Below, piece by piece: positions 47,873-55,152 of a DNA stretch of 64,000 nt. Position numbers and translations under genes: made by a program. Location: the NCBI GenBank assembly GCA_003221695.1, contig QHSX01000051.1:30843-94842 (forward strand), in the 5' to 3' direction. Every line of letters starts with the position of its first letter. The stretch's first letter is position 1. This stretch comes from Candidatus Rokuibacteriota bacterium. Its GTDB lineage: Bacteria; Methylomirabilota; Methylomirabilia; Rokubacteriales; CSP1-6. The notes beneath the pieces are model-generated. The model saw only the letters and a program-made list of their open reading frames with translations, was not told where the DNA came from and ran no database searches.

Positions 47873-48429
47873 GGGGGAGGTCCGTCGAGGGCGCTCGCGT
47901 CGCGCTTGACGAGGTCCTCGAAGCCCTCGATCGTGAGGGCCCGCGCCCACTCGGCGCCCTCGGCCTCCCTCCCGTAGGCCTCGACCATGTAGACGATCGC
48001 ATCCTGCTTCGTTCGGAACAGCCGCCAGAGATGGCCCTTGCCGCCGCCGACCCGCCGGAGGTTGAAGACCGGATCGGCCGGCGACTGGGGCTCGAAGGTG
48101 TTGCGGTGGCCGAAGCGGTCCAGGGTGATCCACGCGGCGGCGATGCCGCGCCCGGACACGACCCGCGCCCGCAGGGATTCCTCGCGGGGGAGCGACTCGA
48201 CGTCGGTCAGCTGCGGGCCGTAATAGACCTCCACGCGGTCGGTGGGCAACGCGAGCCTGACGGGGATCGGCGGGCCGTCACGCTCGAGGAGCGCCTTCGA
48301 CTCGTCGCCGAGCCAGAACGCGCCGGGCTCGACGAGGTCGGGCCACGCTTCGACGACCTGGCCCGTGGGGACGAGGGCCCGCCGCCGCGCGATCTCGTCC
48401 TTCGCCGTGGAGAGATAGAGCCGGCTCAC
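47869..48429 (-). CDS. Conserved-looking protein of unknown function
   Basis: The 186-residue soluble protein (no signal peptide or membrane helix) starts with GTG as M-S-R-L-Y-L-S-T-A-K-D-E-I-A-R-R. It includes V-E-V-Y-Y-G-P-Q-L-T-D-V-E-S-L and W-I-T-L-D-R-F-G-H-R-N-T-F-E-P-Q. No family is recognised. It begins the operon with the acyltransferase and creatininase (4-nt overlaps). Its start codon lies at the very edge of the tandem segmental duplication, so the duplication end may have been limited by this gene. Confidence 0.68.
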   Translation of the reverse strand: MSRLYLSTAKDEIARRRALVPTGQVVEAWPDLVEPGAFWLGDESKALLERDGPPIPVRLALPTDRVEVYYGPQLTDVESLPREESLRARVVSGRGIAAAWITLDRFGHRNTFEPQSPADPVFNLRRVGGGKGHLWRLFRTKQDAIVYMVEAYGREAEGAEWARALTIEGFEDLVKRDASALDGPPP

Positions 48430-49627
48430 GGGAAGATGAACGACCCGTCGACGACCGGCCGGGAACGGTGCGGCGGTTGACTGATCCAGCGGCCGGGCGG
48501 GAGCAGCTCCGGGAGCCCCGGCCCGTCGTCGAAGCGGCGGCCAGCGGCGGGAACTAGGATCCCTCCTAGCGCTGGCGGCGCTCGATCAGGAGCTGGCGCC
48601 GTTCGATGGCTCGCTCAGCGGCGATCAGCAGCTCGTCCATGAGCACGGGTTTCCAGAGGTGAGCGTACGCGCCGAGTTTCAGGCACGCGGCATGGATCTT
48701 CAAGTCCATCTTCCCGCCGAGGACAAGGACCGCCGCGTCCGGGTCCTCCTGGCGGACCAGCCTGAGCAACCCGATACCCGCGCCGGCCATCTTCTCACCG
48801 CCAAGTGTCACCGGGATATTGCGTTCGGTGACCATCAGCGGCGCCGGTATATTAAGTTCGGTGACGATCAGCGGCGGTCGCGCCTTTCGAAACACTTCGA
48901 GCCCTTCGTCGCCGTCGCTGGCCGTCAGGCACGTGTAGCCCGCACTGAGGAAGATCTCACACAACAACTCGCGGATTTGGCGGGCGTGCTCGACGATCAG
49001 GACCTCGCGCGGCGCCTCCTGGCGTTGCCCGTGGGCCTGCTGATGCTGGCGGCGCTCGACCAGGAGTTGACGGCGCTCTAGCGCGCGCTCAGCGGTGATA
49101 AGCAGCTCGTCCATATTGATCGGCTTCATGAGGGAGGCGTACGCGCCGAGCTTCAGGCTCTCGATGGCGTTCTTCCAGTCAGCGGCGTCGGTCAGCACGA
49201 TCACGGCGACGTCGTCGTCGACCGCGCGCACCTGGCGGAGGAGCTCGATCCCGGTCATGCCCGGCGTCCTGAGGTCGGTCACCACGAGCGGCGGGCGTCC
49301 CGCCTTGAACACCTCCACGCCTTCGCGGCCGTCGAGGGCGAGCAGACAGTTGTAGCCTGTCACCTCGAAGATGAGGCGTAACACCTCGCTCACTTTCGGG
49401 TCGTGCTCGACGATCAGGACGTCGCGCTCGGCCATGTCAACGCACTATCAGAAGGCGTCAGGCAGCGCAACACAAGAGGATCTGGTTTTTCGGAAACGTG
49501 GCACCCGCTCTCCACGCCCGGTCACCGCGCCGCCGGCCGGCGGGTTCGGGAGGGGCGAGCCGACTTGCCGTTGCCGGGGATCCAGCCGCTGAACTCGACG
49601 GTCAGGACCCCGGTTAACAGGGGTACG
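48426..49627 (-). repeat. Tandem segmental duplication, unit A (~1.2 kb)
   Basis: Unit A runs from the motif TCACGGGAAGATGAACGAC at 48426 to the end of GGGGTACG at about 49627. It contains one double-receiver gene plus its flanks. Unit B (49628-50807) repeats the same order: 5' flank, gene, upstream region with the CCGCCGGCCGGCGG palindrome and an ACCCC/GGGGT hairpin. Flanking non-coding DNA is as similar as the coding part, indicating a direct segmental duplication. Confidence 0.85.
48566..49435 (-). CDS. Double-receiver response regulator, copy A
   Basis: The 289-residue protein has two receiver domains joined by a basic coiled-coil linker (A-L-E-R-R-Q-L-L-V-E-R-R-Q-H-Q-Q). Domain 1 (1-118) has D54 in V-V-T-D-L-R-T-P-G and K104 in L-M-K-P. 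Domain 2 (142-285) has Glu193 in V-T-E-L-N-I-P where Asp is expected and lacks the acidic pair at its start (V-E-H-A). A 33-bp in-frame tandem duplication (48813-48878) repeats the V-T-E-x-N-I-P segment. There is no output domain. It is a paralogue of the 49754 gene and probably a phosphorelay or scaffold element. Confidence 0.87.
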   Translation of the reverse strand: MAERDVLIVEHDPKVSEVLRLIFEVTGYNCLLALDGREGVEVFKAGRPPLVVTDLRTPGMTGIELLRQVRAVDDDVAVIVLTDAADWKNAIESLKLGAYASLMKPINMDELLITAERALERRQLLVERRQHQQAHGQRQEAPREVLIVEHARQIRELLCEIFLSAGYTCLTASDGDEGLEVFRKARPPLIVTELNIPAPLMVTERNIPVTLGGEKMAGAGIGLLRLVRQEDPDAAVLVLGGKMDLKIHAACLKLGAYAHLWKPVLMDELLIAAERAIERRQLLIERRQR

Positions 49628-49753
49628 TCACGGGAAGATGAACGACCCGTCGACGACCGGCCGGGAACGCTGCGGCGGTTGACTGATCCAGCGGCCGGGC
49701 GGAGCGGCTCCGGGAGCCCCGGCCCGCCGTCGAAGCGACGGCCAGCGTGGGAA
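49436..49753. other. 318-bp non-coding spacer between the duplicated receiver genes
   Basis: The part 49436-49627 is the upstream region of copy A and matches 50615-50807, upstream of copy B. It contains CCGCCGGCCGGCGG (49530-49543) and the hairpin ACCCC-N8-GGGGT (49607-49624). The part 49628-49753 is the 3' flank of copy B and matches 48426-48565. No gene is evident. Any promoter for copy A must lie near 49436-49500, where TTGCGC and GATAGTG-like elements are seen on the minus strand. Confidence 0.6.
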
Positions 49754-50614
49754 CTAGACTCCCTCCTCACGCTGGCGGCGCTCGATCAGGAGCTGACGCC
49801 GTTCGATGGCTCGCTCAGCGGCGAACAGCAGATCGTCGTTGCTCACGGGCTTCCAGAAGAAGGCGTACGCGCCGAGCTTGAGGCTCGCAACCAGGGTCTT
49901 CACGTCGGCCGCGCCGTACGACGGGTTACCCAGGACGATGACGGCCGCGTCCGGGTCCTCCTGGCCGATCTGCTTGAGCAGTTCGATGCCCGCGCCGGCC
50001 ACGCGCTCACCGCCACTCATCACCGGCATCTTGAACTCGGTTAAGATCAGCGGCGGTCGCGATCGCCGGAACAGTTCGAGCCCGTCACCCCCGTCTTTGG
50101 CCAGCAGGCACTTGTAGCCAGCAAAGAGGAACATCCGATTGAAAAGGTCGCGGTGCACGGGGTCGTCCTCGACGATCAGGATCTCGCGCGGCGCCTCCTG
50201 GCGTTGTCCGTGATCCTGCTGGTGCTCGCGGCGCTCGATCAGGAGTTGACGGCGCTCCAGCGCGCGCTCAACGGTGATGAGCAGCTCATCCATGTTGATC
50301 GGCTTCATGAGGAAGGCGTGCGCACCGAGCTTCAGGCTCTCGATGGCGTTCTTCCAGTCAGCGGCGTCGGTCAGCACGATCACGGCCACGTCGCCGTCGA
50401 CCGCGCGCGCCTGGCGGAGGAGCTCGATGCCCGCGATGCCCGGCATCTTGAGGTCGGTCACGACGAGTGGCGGGCGTCCCGCCTTGAACACCTGCAGCCC
50501 TTCGTCCCCGTCTTTGGCCAGAACGCACTTGTAGCCGGCAGCGACGAAGATCTGGTGGAGCACCTCGCGGACCTGACGGTCATCGTCGACGATCAGGACG
50601 TCGCGCCCGGCCAT
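49754..50614 (-). CDS. Double-receiver response regulator, copy B
   Basis: The 286-residue protein has two receivers. Domain 1 has a complete site: V-D-D-D near the start, D54 in V-V-T-D-L-K-M-P-G, T-D and K104 in L-M-K-P. Domain 2 has the acidic pair (V-E-D-D), Lys in F-W-K-P and Glu193 in L-T-E-F-K-M-P instead of Asp, a possible constitutively 'on' mimic. The linker is the same basic coiled coil as in copy A. There is no DNA-binding or enzymatic output and no histidine kinase gene in the window. Its canonical first receiver makes it the likely ancestral copy. Confidence 0.88.
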   Translation of the reverse strand: MAGRDVLIVDDDRQVREVLHQIFVAAGYKCVLAKDGDEGLQVFKAGRPPLVVTDLKMPGIAGIELLRQARAVDGDVAVIVLTDAADWKNAIESLKLGAHAFLMKPINMDELLITVERALERRQLLIERREHQQDHGQRQEAPREILIVEDDPVHRDLFNRMFLFAGYKCLLAKDGGDGLELFRRSRPPLILTEFKMPVMSGGERVAGAGIELLKQIGQEDPDAAVIVLGNPSYGAADVKTLVASLKLGAYAFFWKPVSNDDLLFAAERAIERRQLLIERRQREEGV

Positions 50615-50785
50615 GTCAACTCACTATCCTAAAGCGTCAGGCAACGCAACACAAAAGGATCTGATTTTTCGGAAACGTAGCCCCTGCTCTCAACGCCCGG
50701 TCACCGCGCCGCCGGCCGGCGGGTTCGGGAGGGGCGAGCCGACTTGCCGTCGGCGGGGATCCAACCGCGGAACTCGACGGTCAAG

Positions 50786-50803
50786 ACCCCGGTTAACAGG
50801 GGT
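50786..50803 (-). terminator. Hairpin just downstream of prpF
   Basis: ACCCC (50786-50790) pairs with GGGGT (50799-50803) around GGTTAACA. It lies immediately after the prpF stop on the minus strand. The same hairpin is repeated at 49607-49624 by the segmental duplication. Confidence 0.4.
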
Positions 50804-50806
50804 ACG

Positions 50807-51904
50807 TCAGGGGACGCGGACGAAGCCCTCCATGAGCCGGCGCGCCGTCCGGTAGACGGTCACCCGCTCGGCCCAGGGCGCCCCGTCACGGACGCGCACC
50901 GCGGCGTCGATCGGCAGGACCCCCGACGGATGGCCCAGTCGCACGTCGCCGCTCACGGACGGGACACATTCACGGACCACGGTGCCTTCCACGCGGGCGG
51001 CGACCGCGAGGCACATGGCGGCGGTCAGCGCGAACGCGCGGTGGCAGTTGCCCATCGAGATCACGCGGGCGAGGAGGTCGACCTGATCGAGCCGGTACCG
51101 CGCGCCGTCGAGAGCCGTGAAGTCCACTGGCGGCGTCACGACCGCGACCTTGGGCACCGCCGAGCTTCCCGGGATCCCCATGCGGCGCGCCGCCTCGACA
51201 CGGATCGCCTCGAGGCGGGCCGCCAGCGAACGGTCGGCGTCGATCGCAAGCGGTGTCTCGATCCCGGCGAGGCCGAGGTCCTTGGCGCGGACGAAGACGA
51301 CGGGATTCGTCGCATCCACGAGCGAGGCCTCGATGCCGTCCACCACGTCGCGCGGGTTCCCCGTGGGGAGCAGGCGTCCGCTGCCCGCGCCGCCCGGGTC
51401 GAGGAAGTCGAGCGCGATCCGGGCGCCGCGGCCCGGGACACCCGCGAGCTCGAAGTCGCCCGCCACCTGAGCCTCGCCGTCTTTCACGGGGACGTGGGCG
51501 ACGATGAGCTTCCGCGTGTTGGTGTTGTGGATGCGTACGCGCGTCTCGCCCTCGACCGCCGGGAGGAGGTGCTCGTCGATGGCGAAGGGCCCGACGGCGG
51601 AGGAACAGTTGCCGCAGTTGCCCTTGTAGTCCACGACGGGCCTCGTCACCTCGACCTGCGCGAAGGTGTAGTCCACGTCGGCCTCCGGGTGGGACGTCGG
51701 CCCGACGATGCACGCCTTCGAGAGCGACGAGATGCCGCCGCCGAGCCCGTCGAGCTGGCGGCCGTAGGGATCCGGGCTCCCGAGCGCCGCGAGGAGGATC
51801 CGATCGCGCTCGGCGCCCATGCCCGGCAGATCGGCGGCCCGGAAGACGAGGCAGCGGCTCGTCCCGCCCCGCATGTAGACGGCGCGGACGCGTCGTTGCG
51901 TCAC
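50807..51904 (-). CDS. prpF: PrpF-type aconitate isomerase
   Basis: This 365-residue diaminopimelate-epimerase-fold protein shows M-R-G-G-T-S-R-C-L-V-F, D-G-L-G-G-G-I-S-S-L-S-K, Y-K-G-N-C-G-N-C-S-S-A-V-G (active-site Cys loop) and a C-terminal V-R-L-G-H-P-S-G-V. PrpF isomerises trans-2-methylaconitate to the cis form or protects the aconitase step in the 2-methylcitrate cycle. The ATG overlaps the aconitase stop by 4 nt. With the aconitase and citrate/methylcitrate synthase genes it forms a propionate-type module. Confidence 0.9.
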   Translation of the reverse strand: MTQRRVRAVYMRGGTSRCLVFRAADLPGMGAERDRILLAALGSPDPYGRQLDGLGGGISSLSKACIVGPTSHPEADVDYTFAQVEVTRPVVDYKGNCGNCSSAVGPFAIDEHLLPAVEGETRVRIHNTNTRKLIVAHVPVKDGEAQVAGDFELAGVPGRGARIALDFLDPGGAGSGRLLPTGNPRDVVDGIEASLVDATNPVVFVRAKDLGLAGIETPLAIDADRSLAARLEAIRVEAARRMGIPGSSAVPKVAVVTPPVDFTALDGARYRLDQVDLLARVISMGNCHRAFALTAAMCLAVAARVEGTVVRECVPSVSGDVRLGHPSGVLPIDAAVRVRDGAPWAERVTVYRTARRLMEGFVRVP

Positions 51905-53820
51905 GGGCCGCCCTTGGACGTGTGGGCGAGGAGCCCGCCCGCGAGGAGGATGTCGCGCTCGCGGGCCGTCAGGACGCAGGAGGCCGAGAAGCGCCGGCCC
52001 CGGCGCGTGTCCAGGATGCTCACGCGGTCGCCGGCGGCGAGTGCCTGCCTGAGGCCGTCGAGGCGCAGCCGGTCGTCACGCTCGAGCGCGTCGTAGGCCG
52101 ACGGATCGTCGAACGTGAGCGGAACGACGCCCCAGTTGATCAGATTCGCCCGATGGATCCGCGCGAACGACTTGGCGAGCACCGCGCGCACGCCGAGGTA
52201 CATGGGGCCGATCGCCGCGGCCTCGCGCGAGGACCCCTGGCCATAGACCTCGCCCGCGACGACGATCCCGCGTCCGGCCGCCTTGGCGCGCGCGGCGAAC
52301 TCCGGGTCAACGTACTTGAAGCAGAACTCGGCGATCGCCGGAATGTTGGAGCGGAAGACGAGCACCGCGGCACCGGCGGGAGAGATGTCGTCGGTCGATA
52401 TCTTGTCGCCGAGCTTCAGCAGCACGGGCGCCTCGAGACGCTCGGCCACGGGCTCGCCGAGCGGGACCGCCTTGATGTTGGGCCCGCGGATGACCTCGCC
52501 CTGGCCGTCCGGCGTGACGAGCCCGGCGCTCGAGGCGGCGAAGCTCTCGGGCAGATAGAGGGAGGCTGGCGTGCCCGCCGTCCGCGGATCGGTGATCGCG
52601 CCCGTCAGCGCGGACGCCGCCGCCGTGACCGAGGAGGCGAGGTAGACCTCGTCGCCTTTCACGCCGCTCCGGCCCGGGAAGTTCCTGTTGAACGCGCGAA
52701 GACTCTTCGTGCCGGCCGCCGGCACGTGGCCGATGCCCGCGCACGAGCCGCACGTCGGCTCAGAAATCAGCGCGCCGGAGGCGAGGAGGTCGGCGAGCAG
52801 CCCCTCGCGCGCCATGGTCTCGAGGATCCTGTGGCTCCCGGGGAACAGGACGAACGAGACGTCGGGGTGCACGTGCCGACCCTGAAGCACCTGCGTGACC
52901 GCCCACATGTCCTCCCACGAGCCGTTGGTGCACGAGCCCACCATCACCTGCTCGACCTTCGTCCCCTCGACCTCCGCGACGGGCACCACGCGGTCGGGCG
53001 AGCCGGGCAGCGCGACGAGGGGCGTGACCGCGGCGAGGTCGAGCTCGAAGCGGTCATCGTACTGGGCGTCGTCGTCCGCCGCCTGCGAGGTCCACGCGTG
53101 CTTCCGATGGAGGCGACGGAAGTAGTCGCGGGTGACCGCGTCCGATGGGAAGACGCTCGTCGTCAGCCCGAGCTCGGCCCCCATGTTGGCGAGGGTCATC
53201 CGCTGCGGGAGCGAGAGCGCGGCGACCCCGGGTCCGGCGTACTCGAAGATCTTCCCCGTGCCGCCACGGACGCTGAGACGGCGCAGGAGCTCGAGAATCA
53301 CGTCCTTCGCCGTCACCCACGGCTGGAGCTCGCCGGTGAGCCACACGCGCACGACCTCGGGCATCGTGAAGGGGTAGGGGCCGCCACCCATCGCGACGGC
53401 GACGTCGAGGCCACCCGCGCCGATCGCCAGCATGCCGGCGGCGCCGCAGAGCGGCGTGTGGCTGTCGGTGCCGAGCAGCGTCTGGCCGGGCACCGAGAAG
53501 CTCTCGAGGTGCACCTGGTGGCAGATGCCGTTGCCGGGCTTGGAGAAGACCGCCCCGTAACGGCGCGCGGCGGTCTGGAGGTAGCGGTGGTCGTCGGAGT
53601 TGCGCGAGTCCACCTGGTAGACGTTGTGGTCGATGTAGGTGACGACGCACGGGGGGACCACGCGCTGGAAACCCATCGCCTCGAACTGGAGCCACGCCAT
53701 CGTGCCGTTCGTGTCGGTGAGGAGCGCCTGGTCCACGGTGAGACCGATCTCCTCGCCGGCGACGGGCTTGCCCGACGCGAGGTGCGATTCGATGAGCTTC
53801 CGGGTGAGGCTCTGTTTCAC
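51901..53820 (-). CDS. Aconitate hydratase family protein (methylcitrate-cluster type)
   Basis: This 639-residue [4Fe-4S] hydro-lyase has T-D-T-N-G-T-M, G-T-D-S-H-T-P, cluster Cys in G-S-C-T-N-G-S-W and E-P-T-C-G-S-C-A-G-I-G, and the substrate-binding Arg in Q-G-S-S-R-E-A-A. At this length it belongs to the short bacterial aconitase type, not the about 860-residue AcnD, but its position between prpF and a citrate/methylcitrate synthase suggests dehydration of 2-methylcitrate as well as citrate. GTG 53820 overlaps the stop of smORF A as GTGA; the frame that continues upstream to 55143 is not used. Confidence 0.88.
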   Translation of the reverse strand: MKQSLTRKLIESHLASGKPVAGEEIGLTVDQALLTDTNGTMAWLQFEAMGFQRVVPPCVVTYIDHNVYQVDSRNSDDHRYLQTAARRYGAVFSKPGNGICHQVHLESFSVPGQTLLGTDSHTPLCGAAGMLAIGAGGLDVAVAMGGGPYPFTMPEVVRVWLTGELQPWVTAKDVILELLRRLSVRGGTGKIFEYAGPGVAALSLPQRMTLANMGAELGLTTSVFPSDAVTRDYFRRLHRKHAWTSQAADDDAQYDDRFELDLAAVTPLVALPGSPDRVVPVAEVEGTKVEQVMVGSCTNGSWEDMWAVTQVLQGRHVHPDVSFVLFPGSHRILETMAREGLLADLLASGALISEPTCGSCAGIGHVPAAGTKSLRAFNRNFPGRSGVKGDEVYLASSVTAAASALTGAITDPRTAGTPASLYLPESFAASSAGLVTPDGQGEVIRGPNIKAVPLGEPVAERLEAPVLLKLGDKISTDDISPAGAAVLVFRSNIPAIAEFCFKYVDPEFAARAKAAGRGIVVAGEVYGQGSSREAAAIGPMYLGVRAVLAKSFARIHRANLINWGVVPLTFDDPSAYDALERDDRLRLDGLRQALAAGDRVSILDTRRGRRFSASCVLTARERDILLAGGLLAHTSKGGP

Positions 53821-53906
53821 TGTAACGGGGTCCGCGAGGCGGGTGCCATCGGTGGGTGGCCCGAGACGAGGCGCGACGCGGCTCCGTTCCGGATGTCGCT
53901 TCTCAT
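53817..53906 (-). CDS. Intercistronic mosaic smORF A (29 aa)
   Basis: It starts at ATG 53906, 24 nt after the citrate synthase stop, and its TGA overlaps the aconitase GTG as GTGA. The peptide begins M-R-S-D-I-R-N-G-A and ends R-T-P-L-Q. The last codons of smORFs A, B and C (CCG-TTA-CAG, CCG-CTA-CAG, CCG-CTC-CAA) differ at silent positions only. No known domain is present. It probably serves translational coupling; whether the peptide is stable is unknown. Confidence 0.45.
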   Translation of the reverse strand: MRSDIRNGAASRLVSGHPPMAPASRTPLQ

Positions 53907-53930
53907 TCCACTGGCTCCGGGTGGCCTGCT

Positions 53931-55067
53931 TCAGGCACGTTTGTCCACCGAGACGAACGCGCGCCGCTTCGGGCCGACGTACTCGCCGCGCGGGCGGATG
54001 AGCCGGTTGTCGTCGTGCTGCTCGAGGATGTTCGCCGTCCAGCCTGCGATGCGTCCCGCCGCGATCACGGGCGTGAAGAGATCCACGGGGATGCCGAGCG
54101 AGTAGAAGAGGGGCGCCGAGTAGAAGTCCACGTTCGGGATGAGCCCCTTGGCGGCGTTGATGCGCGCGTGGAGCTTGACGGCCATCTCGTACCACTTGAA
54201 CTGGCCCGACTGGCGGCAGGCCTCCTCGGCCATGCCGCGCAGGATCGCCGCCCGCGGGTCGCCCGCCTTGTACACGCGATGACCGAACCCCATGAGCCGC
54301 CGCTTCTCGGCGAGCGCCCGCTCGGCGAAGGCGTCCACGTGGGCGACCTCGCCGATCTCCATCAGCGTGCGCATGACCGCCTCGCCCGCGCCGCCGTGGA
54401 GCGGGCCCTTGAGGGCGCCCACGCCGCCCGCCACGGCCGAGTGCATGTCCGACTGCGTCGAGACGATGACGCGCGTCGTGAAGGTCGAGGCGTTCAGCTC
54501 GTGCTCGGCGTAGAGGGTGAGGCTCGCGTCGAAGGCCTTGGCCGTCACGGTGGACGGACGCCTGCCCGTCAGCATGTAGAGGAAGTTGGCGGCGTGCCCG
54601 AGGTCCGGCGCGGCGGGGATCGGCGACTGGCCACTCCGCACCCGGTGGTGGGCGCAGATCGCCGTGGCGATCTGGCTCGTGAGCCGCACAGCCTTTCGGA
54701 GGTTGGCCGCGTGCGAGTTGTCGGTCGCGTCCGGATCGCGCATACCGAGGATCGCCACCGCCGTCTGGAGGGCGCGCATCGGATCGGTGTCCTTCGGCGT
54801 GAGGCGGAACGTCTCGACGAGCTCGCGCGGAATGTCCCGCGCCGCGATGAGGGCGACCGTCGTGCGGTCGAGCTCCCCCCCGGTCGGCAGGTCGCCGTGC
54901 CAGAGCAGGTGGGCGACTTCCTCGAAGCTCGCGTGGCGCGCGAGATCGGTGATGTCGTAGCCGCGATAGGCCAGGCGGCCGTGGGTGCCGTCGAGGTCGC
55001 AGAGCTGGGTTGGGGCGGCGACGACCCCCTCGAGTCCCCGGATGAGCTGGGAGCTTTCTCTGTCCAT
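53931..55067 (-). CDS. prpC: Citrate / 2-methylcitrate synthase
   Basis: This 378-residue citrate-synthase-family enzyme has the catalytic set H-E-L-N-A-S-T, G-P-L-H-G-G-A-G-E, G-F-G-H-R-V-Y-K and P-N-V-D-F-Y-S. With an aconitase and PrpF in the same operon it is probably a 2-methylcitrate synthase (propionyl-CoA plus oxaloacetate), though activity with acetyl-CoA is likely too. It is a paralogue of 25504-26655. ATG 55067 lies in the middle of G-C-G-C-C-C-A-T on the plus strand. PrpB and PrpD are absent from the window. Confidence 0.87.
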   Translation of the reverse strand: MDRESSQLIRGLEGVVAAPTQLCDLDGTHGRLAYRGYDITDLARHASFEEVAHLLWHGDLPTGGELDRTTVALIAARDIPRELVETFRLTPKDTDPMRALQTAVAILGMRDPDATDNSHAANLRKAVRLTSQIATAICAHHRVRSGQSPIPAAPDLGHAANFLYMLTGRRPSTVTAKAFDASLTLYAEHELNASTFTTRVIVSTQSDMHSAVAGGVGALKGPLHGGAGEAVMRTLMEIGEVAHVDAFAERALAEKRRLMGFGHRVYKAGDPRAAILRGMAEEACRQSGQFKWYEMAVKLHARINAAKGLIPNVDFYSAPLFYSLGIPVDLFTPVIAAGRIAGWTANILEQHDDNRLIRPRGEYVGPKRRAFVSVDKRA

Positions 55068-55152
55068 GGGCGCGCCTCTCGGAGCTAGGGTAGCTGGATG
55101 GTAACAGGAATCCCGTCGCGGTGCCTTCTGGCGCCGTGAACACGGGGCGTAA

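Larger units (their letters stand above)
49628..50807 (-). repeat. Tandem segmental duplication, unit B (~1.2 kb)
   Basis: This is the second unit of the duplication described for 48426-49627. It starts with TCACGGGAAGATGAACGAC at 49628 and ends with GGGGTACG next to the prpF stop at 50807. It encodes the 286-residue copy B. Differences from unit A are scattered substitutions and small indels, including absence of the 33-bp internal duplication. Confidence 0.85.

Noticed and set aside
51901..55143. One 1080-codon frame joining the aconitase with the region of the citrate synthase
   Set aside because: The aconitase family start matches GTG 53820. Upstream the frame is only an antiphase reading of the citrate synthase gene and of smORF A.
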